A DNA stretch of 64,000 nt from Microbacterium invictum (GCF_014197265.1 NZ_JACIFH010000001.1:2046001-2110000); one strand, 5' to 3'; counted from the first letter of the stretch, positions 36,133 through 46,127 are shown. Notes: generated by a model not told the origin, from the sequence alone. Translations and numbers: made by a program.

Positions 36133-38247
36133 TTACTCGCCCTTGGCCTTCTGGACGATCTCGTCCGCGACGGCCCGGGGGACCTCGGCGTACGAGTCGA
36201 ACTCCATCGAGTAGACCGCACGACCCGAGGTCTTCGAGCGCAGGTCGCCGATGTAGCCGAACATCTCCGAGAGCGGCACGAGGGCACGGACGACCTTGAC
36301 GCCGGCCGCATCCTCCATGGTCTGGATCTGTCCACGACGCGAGTTCAGGTCGCCGATGACGTCGCCCATGTACTCCTCGGGGGTACGGACCTCGACGCTC
36401 ATGAGCGGCTCGAGGATCGCGGGGTCGGCCTTGCGGACGGCCTCCTTGAAGCCCATGGAGCCGGCGATCTTGAACGCCATCTCGGACGAGTCGACGTCGT
36501 GCGACTGACCGTCCATCAGCGTCGCCTTGACACCCACCAGCGGGTAGCCCGCCAGCACGCCGACGTTCATCGCGTCCTGGAAGCCCTGGTTGGTGGGCTC
36601 GATGTACTCGCGCGGGATGCGGCCACCGGTGACCTTGTTCTCGAACTCGTACGTCTTGTCGGCCGTGACCTCGAGCGGCTCGATCGCGAACTGGATCTTC
36701 GCGAACTGACCCGAGCCACCGGTCTGCTTCTTGTGCGTGTAGTCGTGACGGTCGACCGCGCGGCGGATCGTCTCGCGGTACGCCACCTGGGGCTTGCCGA
36801 CGTTGGCCTCGACGTTGAACTCGCGCTTCATGCGGTCAACGAGAATGTCGAGGTGCAGCTCGCCCATGCCCTTGATGGTCGTCTGACCGGTCTCGGGGTT
36901 CAGCTCGGTGCGGAAGGTCGGGTCCTCTTCGGCGAGCTTCTGGATGGCGACACCCAGCTTCTCCTGGTCGGCCTTGGTCTTCGGCTCGATCGCGACCTCG
37001 ATGACCGGCTCGGGGAACGTCATCGACTCGAGCACGACCGGCGCGCTCGGGTCGGCCAGGGTGTCACCGGTGGTGGTGTCCTTCAGGCCGATGACGGCGT
37101 AGATGTTGCCGGCGGTGACGCCGTCGACCGGGTTCTCCTTGTTGGCGTGCATCTGGAAGACCTTCCCGATGCGCTCCTTCTTGCCCTTGGTCGAGTTGAT
37201 GACCGCCGAGCCGGAGTCGAGGTGACCGGAGTACACGCGGATGTACGTGAGGCGACCGAAGAACGGGTGCACGGCAACCTTGAACGCAAGCGCCGAGAAC
37301 GGGTCCTTGGCGTCGGGGTGACGCTCGATGATCGTGTCGTAGTCCTTCGGGTCGTGCGCCTCGATGGCACCGACGTCGAGGGGGTTCGGCAGGAAGTCGA
37401 CGACCGCGTCCAGCATGGGCTGCACGCCGCGGTTCTTGAACGCCGAGCCGCACAGCACGGGGTAGATCTCGCTGGCGACGGTGAGCTTGCGGATCGCGCC
37501 CTTGATCTCGGCGACGGTCAGCGTCTCGCCACCGAAGTACTTCTCCAGCAGCGCGTCGTCGCTCTCGGCAACGGTCTCGAGCAGCTTCTCGCGGTACTCG
37601 GCGGCCTTGTCGGCGAGTCCGGCGGGGATCTCCTGGACCTCGTACTTGGCGCCCATGGTCACGTCACCCTTGGAGTCGCCCTCCCAGACGAGTGCACGCA
37701 TCTCGACCAGGTCGACGACGCCGACGAAGTCGCTCTCGGCACCGATCGGCAGCTGCAGCACCAGGGGCTTGGCGCCCAGGCGGTTCACGATGGTGTCGAC
37801 GGTGAAGTAGAAGTCGGCACCCAGCTTGTCCATCTTGTTGACGAAGCAGATGCGCGGCACGTTGTACTTGTCGGCCTGACGCCAGACGGTCTCGGACTGG
37901 GGCTCGACGCCCTCCTTGCCGTCGAAGACGGCGACGGCGCCGTCGAGGACGCGCAGCGACCGCTCGACCTCGACCGTGAAGTCCACGTGTCCGGGGGTGT
38001 CGATGATGTTGATCTGGTTGTTGTTCCAGAAGCAGGTCACGGCGGCAGACGTGATCGTGATGCCGCGCTCCTTCTCCTGCTCCATCCAGTCGGTGGTCGA
38101 GGCGCCGTCGTGGGTCTCGCCCAGCTTGTGGTTGACGCCCGTGTAGAACAGGATGCGCTCGGTCGTCGTCGTCTTGCCGGCATCGATGTGCGCCATGATG
38201 CCGATGTTGCGGACCTTGTTGAGGTCGGTGAGCACTTCTTGTGCCAC
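36133..38247 (-). CDS. fusA: Translation elongation factor G
   Basis: 704 residues; GTG at 38247 with AAAGGA 8 bases upstream. EF-G drives ribosomal translocation with GTP. Motifs: AHIDAGKTT (P-loop), [12 protein letters not shown] (switch I), DTPGHVDF (switch II), NKMDK; the C-terminal EF-G domains IV-V end with [14 protein letters not shown] and a short acidic tail. Full length for the family. It follows rpsG after a hairpin-bearing gap. Confidence 0.99.
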   Translation of the reverse strand: MAQEVLTDLNKVRNIGIMAHIDAGKTTTTERILFYTGVNHKLGETHDGASTTDWMEQEKERGITITSAAVTCFWNNNQINIIDTPGHVDFTVEVERSLRVLDGAVAVFDGKEGVEPQSETVWRQADKYNVPRICFVNKMDKLGADFYFTVDTIVNRLGAKPLVLQLPIGAESDFVGVVDLVEMRALVWEGDSKGDVTMGAKYEVQEIPAGLADKAAEYREKLLETVAESDDALLEKYFGGETLTVAEIKGAIRKLTVASEIYPVLCGSAFKNRGVQPMLDAVVDFLPNPLDVGAIEAHDPKDYDTIIERHPDAKDPFSALAFKVAVHPFFGRLTYIRVYSGHLDSGSAVINSTKGKKERIGKVFQMHANKENPVDGVTAGNIYAVIGLKDTTTGDTLADPSAPVVLESMTFPEPVIEVAIEPKTKADQEKLGVAIQKLAEEDPTFRTELNPETGQTTIKGMGELHLDILVDRMKREFNVEANVGKPQVAYRETIRRAVDRHDYTHKKQTGGSGQFAKIQFAIEPLEVTADKTYEFENKVTGGRIPREYIEPTNQGFQDAMNVGVLAGYPLVGVKATLMDGQSHDVDSSEMAFKIAGSMGFKEAVRKADPAILEPLMSVEVRTPEEYMGDVIGDLNSRRGQIQTMEDAAGVKVVRALVPLSEMFGYIGDLRSKTSGRAVYSMEFDSYAEVPRAVADEIVQKAKGE

Positions 38248-38280
38248 GGGGTGTGTCCTTTGCTTTTCTCACCGGGGAGC

Positions 38281-38305
38281 GGGGAGCCCGTTGTGCGGGC
38301 TCCCC
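38281..38305 (-). terminator. Perfect hairpin between rpsG and fusA
   Basis: GGGGAGCCCG and CGGGCTCCCC pair perfectly around a 5-base loop, 24 bases after the rpsG stop at 38325-38327. No T-run follows. Likely an attenuator or mRNA-processing element inside the str operon. Confidence 0.55.
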
Positions 38306-38324
38306 GACCACCGAATGGGGATGT

Positions 38325-38795
38325 TTACCAGCGGTAGTGCGCGAAGGCGCGGTTCGACTCGGCCATCTTGTGGGTGTCTTCACGGCGCTTGACCGCGGCA
38401 CCGAGGCCGTTCGAGGCGTCGAGGATCTCGTTCTGCAGACGCTCGGTCATCGTCTTCTCACGACGGCCCTTCGCGTACGAGACCAGCCAGCGCAGCGCGA
38501 GCGTGTTCGCACGGTGCGGCTTGACCTCGACGGGCACCTGGTAGGTCGAGCCACCGACGCGGCGGCTCTTGACCTCGAGGGTGGGACGCACGTTGTCGAG
38601 CGCCTTCTTGAGCGTGGTGACGGCGTCCTGGCCGTTCTTCGCCTCGACGCCGCTGAGCGCGCCGTAGACGATCGACTCGGCGAGCGACTTCTTGCCGTCC
38701 ACGAGGATCTTGTTCACGAGCGACGTGACGATCGGAGCACCGTAGACCGGGTCGTTGACGACGGGGCGCTTGGGGGCGGGACCCTTACGAGGCAT
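38325..38795 (-). CDS. rpsG: 30S ribosomal protein S7
   Basis: 156 residues, the usual length. It begins [19 protein letters not shown] and has the rRNA-binding core [14 protein letters not shown] and [16 protein letters not shown]. It nucleates assembly of the 30S head on 16S rRNA. The ribosome site AAGGG lies inside the rpsL end; only 5 bases separate the genes. Confidence 0.99.
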   Translation of the reverse strand: MPRKGPAPKRPVVNDPVYGAPIVTSLVNKILVDGKKSLAESIVYGALSGVEAKNGQDAVTTLKKALDNVRPTLEVKSRRVGGSTYQVPVEVKPHRANTLALRWLVSYAKGRREKTMTERLQNEILDASNGLGAAVKRREDTHKMAESNRAFAHYRW

Positions 38796-38800
38796 CTAAC

Positions 38801-39169
38801 TCAACCCTTCTTCGCGCCGTAGCGGCTGCGAGCCTGCTTACGGTTCTTGACGGCCTGGGTGTCCAGAGCGCCACGGACGATCTTGTAACGCACACCGGGA
38901 AGGTCCTTCACACGACCGCCGCGCACGAGCACCAGCGAGTGCTCCTGCAGGTTGTGGCCCTCACCGGGGATGTACGCGGTGACCTCGGTGCCGTTGCGGA
39001 GCTTCACACGGGCGACCTTGCGCATGGCCGAGTTCGGCTTCTTGGGCGTGGTCGTGTACACGCGGGTGCAGACACCCGCCTGCTGCGGGTTCGCCTTGAG
39101 CGCCGGCGCCTTGGTCTTGTTGACCTTGGGCGAGCGACCCTTGCGAACCAACTGCTGAATAGTTGGCAC
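38801..39169 (-). CDS. rpsL: 30S ribosomal protein S12
   Basis: 122 residues. GTG at 39169 with AAGGAGAG just upstream; the longer open frame is not supported. It begins with [11 protein letters not shown] and carries the decoding-centre segments TTPKKPNSA and [11 protein letters not shown]. The streptomycin-associated lysines (K-K-P-N and the GEGHNLQEH region) show the sensitive-type sequence. First gene of rpsL-rpsG-fusA-tuf. Confidence 0.98.
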   Translation of the reverse strand: MPTIQQLVRKGRSPKVNKTKAPALKANPQQAGVCTRVYTTTPKKPNSAMRKVARVKLRNGTEVTAYIPGEGHNLQEHSLVLVRGGRVKDLPGVRYKIVRGALDTQAVKNRKQARSRYGAKKG

Positions 39170-39371
39170 GTTCTCTCCTTGTCGATGCTGCACGGTGACA
39201 GCGATGTGGTTTCACCACAGATCCACCGGCACGACGCGACTGCGCCGGGCTGTTGTGTTGGGTGGATATGCCGTGGGGGCGGCCTGTTCGCAGACCGATC
39301 CCTGGTGCGGTCCCGCGCCCCGCTCCATGCCGAGGCACAGCGCAAGGCGCGCGAGAGCGCACACCCGGTCA

Positions 39372-39400
39372 ATCATACGCCCGGGCGAAGGTGCGGTCAA
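39372..39400 (-). promoter_or_regulatory. Promoter of the rpsL-rpsG-fusA operon
   Basis: On the minus strand TTGACC (39395-39400), a 17-base spacer and TATGAT (39372-39377) match the housekeeping sigma consensus well. The leader to the rpsL GTG would be about 195 bases. A second set, TTGACA (39430-39435) with GATAAT (39410-39415), has only a 14-base spacer and is weaker. Confidence 0.75.
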
Positions 39401-39454
39401 ACGCGCGCGATTATCACACGGCGAGTGGTTGTCAAGCGTCGCGCCGCGCGCGTC

Positions 39455-39503
39455 GCGGTTCGCCGTTCGCGGCTCGCGGCTCGCGGTTCGCGGCTCGCGG
39501 CTC
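39455..39503. repeat. Seven tandem 7-bp repeats (GCGGYTC)
   Basis: Seven contiguous heptamers of GCGGCTC/GCGGTTC (one GCCGTTC) lead into the 83-bp array. A similar heptamer run, GAACTCC, lies near rpoC at 58728-58755. Confidence 0.7.
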
Positions 39504-39510
39504 GAACCAG

Positions 39511-40318
39511 GGTCACGTCTGGTCGCCTCACGCCCAGCGAGGCCACAACACGCGACCCCAAAACTGTGCGGTGCGGCTCAGCGCAGGAACCGGGGTCACA
39601 TCTGGTCGCCTCACGGTCGGCGAGACGACAACACGCGACCCCAAAACCATGCGGCTCAGCTCGACGCAGCAAACAGGGTCACGTCTGGTCGCCTCACGGT
39701 CGGCGAGACGGCAACACGCGACTCCAAAACCGTGCGGCTCAGCACGGCGCACGAAACCAGGGTCACGTCTGGTCGCTTCACGCCCAGCGAGGCAACAACA
39801 CGCGACCCCAAAACCATGCGGCTCAGGTCAGCGCACGAAACCAGGGTCACGTCTGGTCGCCTCACGGTCGGCGAGACGACAACACGCGACCCCAAAACCA
39901 TGCGGCTCAGCTCGACGCAGCAAACAGGGTCACGTCTGGTCGCCTCACGGTCGGCGAGACGGCAACACGCGACCCCAAAACGGTGCGGTGCGGCTCGGTG
40001 CAGCAAACAGGGTCACGTCTGGTCGCCTCACAGTCGGCGAGACGGCAACATGCGACCCCAAAATCGTGCGGCTCGGCTCAGCGCAGGAACCAGGGTCACG
40101 TCTGGTCGCCTCACGCCCAGCGAGGCCACAACACGCGACCCCAAAACTGTGCGGTGCGGCTCAGCGCAGGAACCGGGGTCACATCTGGTCGCCTCACGCC
40201 CAGCGAGGCCACAACACGCGACCCCAAAACGGTGCGGCTCAGCTCGGCGCACGAAACCAGGGTCACGTCTGGTCGCCTCACGCCCAGCGAGACGGCAACA
40301 CGCGACCCCAGAACGCCG
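39511..40318. repeat. Ten tandem 83-84-bp units, each with a long imperfect dyad
   Basis: Units begin with GGTCACGTCTGG or GGTCACATCTGG at 39511, 39594, 39677, 39761, 39845, 39928, 40011, 40094, 40177 and 40261. Each has a dyad of about 50 bp with arms opening GGGTC and closing CGCGACCCC, about three quarters of positions paired, then a variable spacer of about 34 bp. Two sub-types differ in the centre (CGCCCAGCGAGG versus CGGTCGGCGAGA) while keeping the pairing. The array lies between the FHA gene stop and the str promoter. There is no coding capacity and no unique spacers. Confidence 0.92.
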
Positions 40319-40366
40319 GTGTCAGGAGCAGCAGCCGGGCACAGCGAGCCAGACTTGCCGCGGGCG

Positions 40367-42343
40367 TCAGGCGTCGCCGCGGGTCAGGCGCAGCTCGGCG
40401 TCGCCCAGCAGGAAGCGGTCGCCGGCGGGCACCGTCGAGCCCGGCTCGATCTCGATCTCGGTGCCCAGGACCGTGGGCAGCAGCACCCCGTTGGTGGAGT
40501 GCAGGTCGGTCAGCTGCCAGCCGTCGGCGTGCAGTTCGAGCCGCGCGTGCGTCTTCGAGACGGTGCGCGTGCGGTCGTCGAGGGCGACAAGCTGTGCCCG
40601 CGGGCGGGCCGGGTCGGGGGCGGGCTGCCTGCCGAGGATCACGACATCGGAGGTCAGCGCGATGGGGCGACCGGATGCCGGGATGAGCTGCCACGCCGGC
40701 CGCTTGCGCCGCGCGATGACGGTGTGGTCGAACTCGTCGTCGACGGCTTCTTCGCCGGAGGCGGACTCGGACCCGGACGCGGCCCCGGGCGTCTCCTCCT
40801 GCGCGGGCACCGACCGCCGCGCCGACAGGGGCGCGCCCGCGGCGGGCGAGCCGACGACGGCCGACACCTCGCCGGACATCTCGGGGAACACATCGGGGTC
40901 GTAGTGCGACGCCGGCCACTCGCGCACCCGGCGCTCGGCCGGCGGCACGGCGGGCATCCGGGTGACCGGCGAATCGCCCTGCGGCGGGACGGCGGCCCTG
41001 CGGCCCGGGACGAACGAGATCGGATCGCCCGTCGTGTCGACGGGAGTGCCGATGTACGGCCGTGTGCCGGCCGCGCTGGGCGGGAAGGGCGACGGCGACA
41101 CTGCCGAGACCTCGTCGATCTCCGACCCCCATGCGTCGACGGACTCGTCGGCGTCGACGGACTCGGTCGGCACGTCGGTGACTTCGTGCCGGGGGCGCGG
41201 GGCGAAGGAGTCGGTGGTGGATGCCGGCGGCGGCGCGTCCGCGGCCCGCGGAAGTGGCACGATCGGCGCGGTGCGGGGAGCCGGCTCGGCGGCGCGGGAG
41301 CCGGCACGGGACGCACCGGGGTCGGTTGCGGGGATGGCACCGGCGTCGGATGCGGGGATGGCACCGGCGTCGGATGCAGAGTCCGACCCGGGACCGTACG
41401 TCCCCCCGCCGGGGAACGACGGCGCGTCACGGTGGGCGTTCACGTGCCCGGATGCCGGGGTCGCCGGCGCCCGCTCGTCCCGGCGCGGGGCGGGGCTGAA
41501 GCCGGGGGCCGGATCAACGGACGGTGCGGATGACGACTCGGGTGCCGGCCACGCTCCGCTGCTTTCGCCAGGCGCCGGCCACGCTTCGGTGCCGCCGGCA
41601 GGAGCCGCGCCGGCACGAGCCGGACCGGCGGCGGCTCGCCCCGCGCCAGGTGCCGGCCAGGCAGGACCGCCGTCTGCGCCGGAGCGAACGGGGCCGGGGG
41701 TGCCTGATCCCGGAGCGGGGGTGTCTGATCCCGGAGCGGGAGCGGGCCAGCCCGCGGCGCCGACGCGGGCCGGGCCGGACGCTTCGGCGACGGGCGCCTC
41801 GCGGGCGGCGGGTGAGGCCGCGGCATCCGGTGCCGCCGGCGGCATCCACGACGAGGTGCCGACCGGCGCGGCCTCGGGCCCGGTCGCCACCGGCGGTGCG
41901 AAGACCGCGGCCGTGCGGGCGTCATCAGATCGCGGAACGGGCGGGCGCACCGGCACCGGACCGCCGAGCCGGGCGCCCAGCCAGCGGGCGGGGCCGAAGC
42001 CGAGGATGCTCGCCCACACGACGAACAGCAACGCGGCCAGGACGGTCATGCTGCCGCCGTAGCCGAAGCCGGGGTTGATGCGATGGGCCGCGATGATCAT
42101 CAGGATCCACACAACGATCACGCCGGCACCGGTGAGGGTCAGCAGCACGAGCCACGGACTGAACCCGCCCCATTTGAGCACCGTGGCCTGGTTGAGGAAC
42201 GGGACCCAGCCCTTCCACGCGTCCTCGCCCATCTTGCGGAACATCGCACTCAGCGCCAGCGCCGTCCAGATGTACAGCGCCACGCCGATCACCAGCGACA
42301 GCAGGATCACCAGTGCGGACAGGGATTCGTCGGCTGTGGTCAT
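40367..42343 (-). CDS. Membrane protein with C-terminal FHA domain
   Basis: 658 residues; the ATG overlaps the upstream stop by 4 bases. Three or four membrane helices at the N-terminus (to about residue 125; DUF5684-like GKPFLNQ-type segment WVPFLNQATVLKWGG) are followed by a long Ala/Pro/Ser-rich disordered linker with internal repeats (GAIPASDA three times). The last 100 residues are an FHA domain: ILGRQ, SKTHARLE and STNG hold the Arg, Ser, His and Asn that bind phosphothreonine. It probably reads the signal of the kinase at the head of this operon and recruits a phosphorylated partner to the membrane (inference). Confidence 0.85.
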   Translation of the reverse strand: MTTADESLSALVILLSLVIGVALYIWTALALSAMFRKMGEDAWKGWVPFLNQATVLKWGGFSPWLVLLTLTGAGVIVVWILMIIAAHRINPGFGYGGSMTVLAALLFVVWASILGFGPARWLGARLGGPVPVRPPVPRSDDARTAAVFAPPVATGPEAAPVGTSSWMPPAAPDAAASPAAREAPVAEASGPARVGAAGWPAPAPGSDTPAPGSGTPGPVRSGADGGPAWPAPGAGRAAAGPARAGAAPAGGTEAWPAPGESSGAWPAPESSSAPSVDPAPGFSPAPRRDERAPATPASGHVNAHRDAPSFPGGGTYGPGSDSASDAGAIPASDAGAIPATDPGASRAGSRAAEPAPRTAPIVPLPRAADAPPPASTTDSFAPRPRHEVTDVPTESVDADESVDAWGSEIDEVSAVSPSPFPPSAAGTRPYIGTPVDTTGDPISFVPGRRAAVPPQGDSPVTRMPAVPPAERRVREWPASHYDPDVFPEMSGEVSAVVGSPAAGAPLSARRSVPAQEETPGAASGSESASGEEAVDDEFDHTVIARRKRPAWQLIPASGRPIALTSDVVILGRQPAPDPARPRAQLVALDDRTRTVSKTHARLELHADGWQLTDLHSTNGVLLPTVLGTEIEIEPGSTVPAGDRFLLGDAELRLTRGDA

Positions 42344-44775
42344 GATGCGGTCCGCCGTCGGCGCGCGGCGCGACGGCTCCCCCTCTCGGTGCTGCTCTTA
42401 TCCGCCCCGGCGGGACGAGCGAAGCGGACGAACGACCTCAACGATACGGCTGCGCGCAGCCGCTGCCACAGTCCCGTGCTCCAGGTGCGTCGCTCCGCGT
42501 CGACGATGCGCCAGAACTCGTCCGCCTCGTCGGCGGTCGTCGTGCCCGCCGAGAAGACGGCCTCGTCGGCGGCGACGGCCAGTCTGCGCCCGTGCTCGGC
42601 CCCGTAGGCGTCTGCCGTCTCGACGCGGGTGAGGGCCTGCGGCGGCATGAGCCCGGCATCCACGGCGGCATCGACGTACTCCTCCCAGCCCCCGGCGATG
42701 CGGGCGACCGGGTCACCGCGGCGGCGACCGGCGCGGCGGGTCGCCTTGGCGAACAGGATCGTCAGGAACGGCGCCAGCGGCAGCGCCGCGACCAGCGCGA
42801 CGATGCTCCCGATGCGCAGCGTCGCCCACAGCCATTCGAGGTCGACGGGGTCGGCCGGGCGATCGGTGCGGGCGGTGTCCTCCTGCGCGGGACGCGGCGG
42901 CACGACCTCTTCGACGCTGTCGGGACGCACCTCCGTCGGCACGCGCGGGTCGGGCTGCTCCACCACGGTCCGGTCCGGCGCGAGGGTGTGCTGCGGCGTC
43001 ACGTCGACCGGCACCCACTGGCCGCCGGAGGACCGCACCTCGACCCACGCGGTGATGTCGCCCGCGCGGCACGCGCCGTCCTCGCAGGTGGACAGCCCCG
43101 CGTCCGTGCTCTGCAGTCGCGCGCCCAGCACGACGCGCGCAGGGAAGCCGAGGTCCTGCGCGATCAGCGCGACCGCGGTCGCGAACTGCTCGTCGTCGCC
43201 GACGGCGGCCACCGCGGCCGCCGGACCCTGCGCGCCGACGGCCGCGTCGCTCTCGAGCAGCGCCGTGAACATATCGCCGATGCGGGCCAGCGAGTGGCCG
43301 GCGGCGCTCGGGACGAACGTGTAGCCGTCCAGCGCGGTGACCCATTCGGCCCCGCCGTCGATCTCGAGCGCGTGGCTGAGATATCCGCGCTCACGCAGCA
43401 GCCTCACCAGGTCGGCCAGCGCCACCCCACCGCTGCCGGCGACGTGATCGTCGATCCAGGTGCGCATACTCGCGGGCAGTTCGACGGATCGGGTCACCCC
43501 GCCGGGGGCGTCGATGTCGACGAGCGGCGGGGTCTCGGGCAGCACGCCGCGCAGCCGGTAGCGATCGCCCGGCGCCCACTCGACGGTCTGCACCGCCGCG
43601 GCAAGCGGCCCGCTGTAGTAGAACCCGTCGGCCAGGGCCGCGCCTCGCGTCCCTTCGAAGTCGATGGATGCCACGCGGCCGACAGTCGGCATCCACAGGC
43701 CCCACAGGATCCCCAGCTCGATCTCGACGTCGACCGGCTCGCCCTCGCCCGCGTCGAGGGTCGACGGCACGCGCGTGAACTGCGCGGCGTCGCCGGCGAC
43801 GTCGGTGCGGAACTGGACGCCGTCGTACACGTCGAGGGTCGCCAGCCGCACGCGGTCGGGCAGCTGCTCCCCCGTCACGGTGAACATGACCTCGTCGAAC
43901 GTGTCGTCGCCGAAGATCGACCGGTAGCCCGACAGCGGGCTCACCGCCCGAAGCATTTCGACCTCGGGCCCGATGGCGGTGCGCAGCACGTCGCGGTCGG
44001 CCGACTGCGCGACCGCGGGCACGACGGCGGTGACCGCGACCGCGGCGAGAGCCACCATGCCGGCGCCCAGCGCGACGCGCCTCGACTCGACGCGCGAGGA
44101 CCGTCGCAGCCGCACGCCGCTGGACTCGGCCGCCCGCTGCAGGGCGCCGCGCCGTTCGTCGCGGGCGCGCCACGACATCCACAGCACCCCGGCGACCAGC
44201 GCCGCGATGCCGATCGCGGTCTCGACGGGGGCGGCGAGCGTCACCGGCCCGAGCGAGAACGGCGCACTGACGGTCGTACGGCCGAACAGCAGGCCGAACG
44301 CGACCATGGCGATCGAGACCGGCACCGCGGCGTACGCCCAGCGATCGGCGCGCCAGACCAGCAGCAGCAGCACGGTCGTGCCCACGAGGAAGATCACGAG
44401 TGCGGGCACGAGCAGGTTGCGGTACGACCCGACCGGCAGGTCGACGGTGACGAGGTCCTTCCAGCCGAGCACCACGCCGCCGGCCAGCTCTTCGAGCCCG
44501 CGCAGCAGCTCGGCCGGCCCGCCCACGCGGCTGGGCACGGCGAGCGGCACGCCGACCACGAACATGATGACCGCGAGGATGCCGGCGACCGCCCAGCCGC
44601 CCCAGCCGCGGCGATGGACGAGGGTCGCGACGGCGAGCGCGAGGACGGATGCCACGGCGACGAGCGTCAGGAACGCGCTCGTCCGGTAGATCGGCCAGGC
44701 TGCGACGGCCGCGATGACGACGATGACGGCGACCCATGCGGTACCGGCGATGACGCGGTGCGACGAGGTCGTCAT
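42340..44775 (-). CDS. Transglutaminase-like membrane protein with lost catalytic Cys and His
   Basis: 811 residues. About six membrane helices at the N-terminus, a periplasm-side loop (residues about 240-640), one more helix and a cytoplasmic tail match the DUF3488/transglutaminase-core family partnered with DUF58 and MoxR. In the core, the usual G-D-C-x-x-F-A reads GDDEQFA (Asp528 in place of Cys) and the HAW motif reads TAW (Thr575 in place of His); only Asp591 (VPVDVTP) remains. It is thus probably a binding or scaffolding domain, not an enzyme. Overlaps both neighbours by 4 bases. Confidence 0.82.
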   Translation of the reverse strand: MTTSSHRVIAGTAWVAVIVVIAAVAAWPIYRTSAFLTLVAVASVLALAVATLVHRRGWGGWAVAGILAVIMFVVGVPLAVPSRVGGPAELLRGLEELAGGVVLGWKDLVTVDLPVGSYRNLLVPALVIFLVGTTVLLLLVWRADRWAYAAVPVSIAMVAFGLLFGRTTVSAPFSLGPVTLAAPVETAIGIAALVAGVLWMSWRARDERRGALQRAAESSGVRLRRSSRVESRRVALGAGMVALAAVAVTAVVPAVAQSADRDVLRTAIGPEVEMLRAVSPLSGYRSIFGDDTFDEVMFTVTGEQLPDRVRLATLDVYDGVQFRTDVAGDAAQFTRVPSTLDAGEGEPVDVEIELGILWGLWMPTVGRVASIDFEGTRGAALADGFYYSGPLAAAVQTVEWAPGDRYRLRGVLPETPPLVDIDAPGGVTRSVELPASMRTWIDDHVAGSGGVALADLVRLLRERGYLSHALEIDGGAEWVTALDGYTFVPSAAGHSLARIGDMFTALLESDAAVGAQGPAAAVAAVGDDEQFATAVALIAQDLGFPARVVLGARLQSTDAGLSTCEDGACRAGDITAWVEVRSSGGQWVPVDVTPQHTLAPDRTVVEQPDPRVPTEVRPDSVEEVVPPRPAQEDTARTDRPADPVDLEWLWATLRIGSIVALVAALPLAPFLTILFAKATRRAGRRRGDPVARIAGGWEEYVDAAVDAGLMPPQALTRVETADAYGAEHGRRLAVAADEAVFSAGTTTADEADEFWRIVDAERRTWSTGLWQRLRAAVSLRSFVRFARPAGADKSSTERGSRRAARRRRTAS

Positions 44776-46127
44776 GACGTCGCTCCCCGCAGCAGCAGCC
44801 CGGCGAGGTCGTCGAGCACGCCCACGGTGAGCACCGTGAACGCGCCGAGCGTCTGGCTGCGCGGATGCGCGCGCTCATCGCACACCACCGCGACGGTGAC
44901 GGTGTCGACCGGGAACGCGAGCGCCGCCCGCCGCAGCCGGGTGAGGCCGACCTGCGACCCGGCGACCATGATCGCGATCGACAGGCCCTCGGCGGCCTCG
45001 GCCGTCAGCCGGCACACCTCGTCGAACGGCATGGTGTTCGCGATGCGGTCGACGCCGCTGAAGCCGTCGAGCAGCGGGCGGGGCGCCGCGGCCGGGATGT
45101 GGCGGATGGCGCGCAGGCGCCCTTTGACCACCCGCGGGATCTCGGCGCCCACGACGATGTCGAGGTCGCGGGCGTCATGCACGGCACGCAGCGAGAGGGA
45201 TGCCGCGCAGCTGACCGCCAGCTCGAACTCGTCGGCGGAGGCGAACTCCGACTCTGCCAGCCCCAGCACGACGGCCATGCGCGAGCGCCGCGTCTCTTCG
45301 TACTGGCGCACCATGAGGCGGCCGGTCTTGGCCGTCGACTTCCAGTGGATCTGGCGACGTGCGTCACCGGCGACGTATTCGCGGATCGCGTGGAAGGAGA
45401 TATCGGCATCCACGAGCCGCTTGGTGGCGTTGCCGTCGAGGTCGCGGATCAGCCCCGCGCTGGTGGACGGCAGGACGACGGTGCGGGCGTGGACGTAGAG
45501 GTCGTGATGGTCGGCGAGCGCGTGCTCGCGCCGCAGCAGGCCGATCGGGTCGGAGCGGACGGTGGTGGCGGGGCCGACGGTCACGATGCCGCGTGGCTGC
45601 GGCGGGATGTCGAGGGTGTGCACCGTCTCCTGCCCCGGCCGCAGCAGCGGCACGCCGAACTCGACCAGGCCGTCGCCGACGGGGACGTCGATGCGCCCGG
45701 GGAGGGCGGAGCGGCCGTCGGCGTTGCGCACCGTCACCTGGGCGGCGACGCCGTTGCCGGCGACCACCCGCTCGTGCCCGAGCGTCAGGGCGACGTCGTA
45801 GGAGCGTGCGCCGAACAGGAAGGGGACGCTCAGGGCGAGCAGCACGACGGCGACCGCGCCGGCGACGATCCACTCGATCCAGCCGAAGATCAGGCCGACC
45901 GCGAGTCCGACCGTGGCGGTGGCGAGCACGAGCACGCCAGCGGGCCGGATCGTGCGCCACGCCCAGCCGCTCACCGTCCGGGCCGCCACGCGCAGGCCGC
46001 GCCACAGCCGCGAACTCCACACCGCCGCGCCGACGAGGGCCCGGTCGCGCGCGACGGTGACCTCGGTGCGCTCCCCCGAACGGGTCGCGGCCGAGGTGCG
46101 GGTCAGCCGGGTGTCGCCGAGGGTCAT
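44772..46127 (-). CDS. DUF58 family protein
   Basis: 451 residues; ATG 46127 overlaps the MoxR stop. The much longer open frame upstream is a shadow of the MoxR gene. Two helices (about 60-105) anchor it, then a beta-rich region (VPVGDGLVEFGVPLL, RGIVTVGPATTVRSDPIGL). The family signature REYVAGDARRQIHWK and a vWA-like C-terminal fold (MAVVLGLAESEF) follow. DUF58 proteins nearly always pair with MoxR ATPases; their biochemical role is poorly defined. MIDAS-like residues are not clearly conserved here. Confidence 0.88.
   Translation of the reverse strand: MTLGDTRLTRTSAATRSGERTEVTVARDRALVGAAVWSSRLWRGLRVAARTVSGWAWRTIRPAGVLVLATATVGLAVGLIFGWIEWIVAGAVAVVLLALSVPFLFGARSYDVALTLGHERVVAGNGVAAQVTVRNADGRSALPGRIDVPVGDGLVEFGVPLLRPGQETVHTLDIPPQPRGIVTVGPATTVRSDPIGLLRREHALADHHDLYVHARTVVLPSTSAGLIRDLDGNATKRLVDADISFHAIREYVAGDARRQIHWKSTAKTGRLMVRQYEETRRSRMAVVLGLAESEFASADEFELAVSCAASLSLRAVHDARDLDIVVGAEIPRVVKGRLRAIRHIPAAAPRPLLDGFSGVDRIANTMPFDEVCRLTAEAAEGLSIAIMVAGSQVGLTRLRRAALAFPVDTVTVAVVCDERAHPRSQTLGAFTVLTVGVLDDLAGLLLRGATS

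Larger units (their letters stand above)
39170..40366. other. Non-coding region: rpsL leader, promoter and repeat array
   Basis: About 1.2 kb with no supported gene. From left it holds the roughly 200-base rpsL leader, the str promoter, seven 7-bp repeats and the ten-unit dyad array. Long plus-strand open frames across it exist only because the repeats avoid stops; their translation is just the repeat read in three frames. Confidence 0.75.

Noticed and set aside
39410..39435. TTGACA/GATAAT as the main str promoter
   Set aside because: The spacer is only 14 bases; the TTGACC/TATGAT pair downstream has the ideal 17.
39511..40318. Array considered as CRISPR
   Set aside because: Whole 83-84-bp units repeat with only substitutions; there are no unique spacers and no cas genes.
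39195..41533. Several plus-strand open frames of 477-864 codons over the 83-bp array
   Set aside because: They translate the same repeat in different frames, run into antisense of the FHA gene and lack start signals.
42592..45498. 968-codon plus-strand open frame
   Set aside because: Antisense to the transglutaminase-like and DUF58 genes, whose domain motifs are clear on the minus strand.
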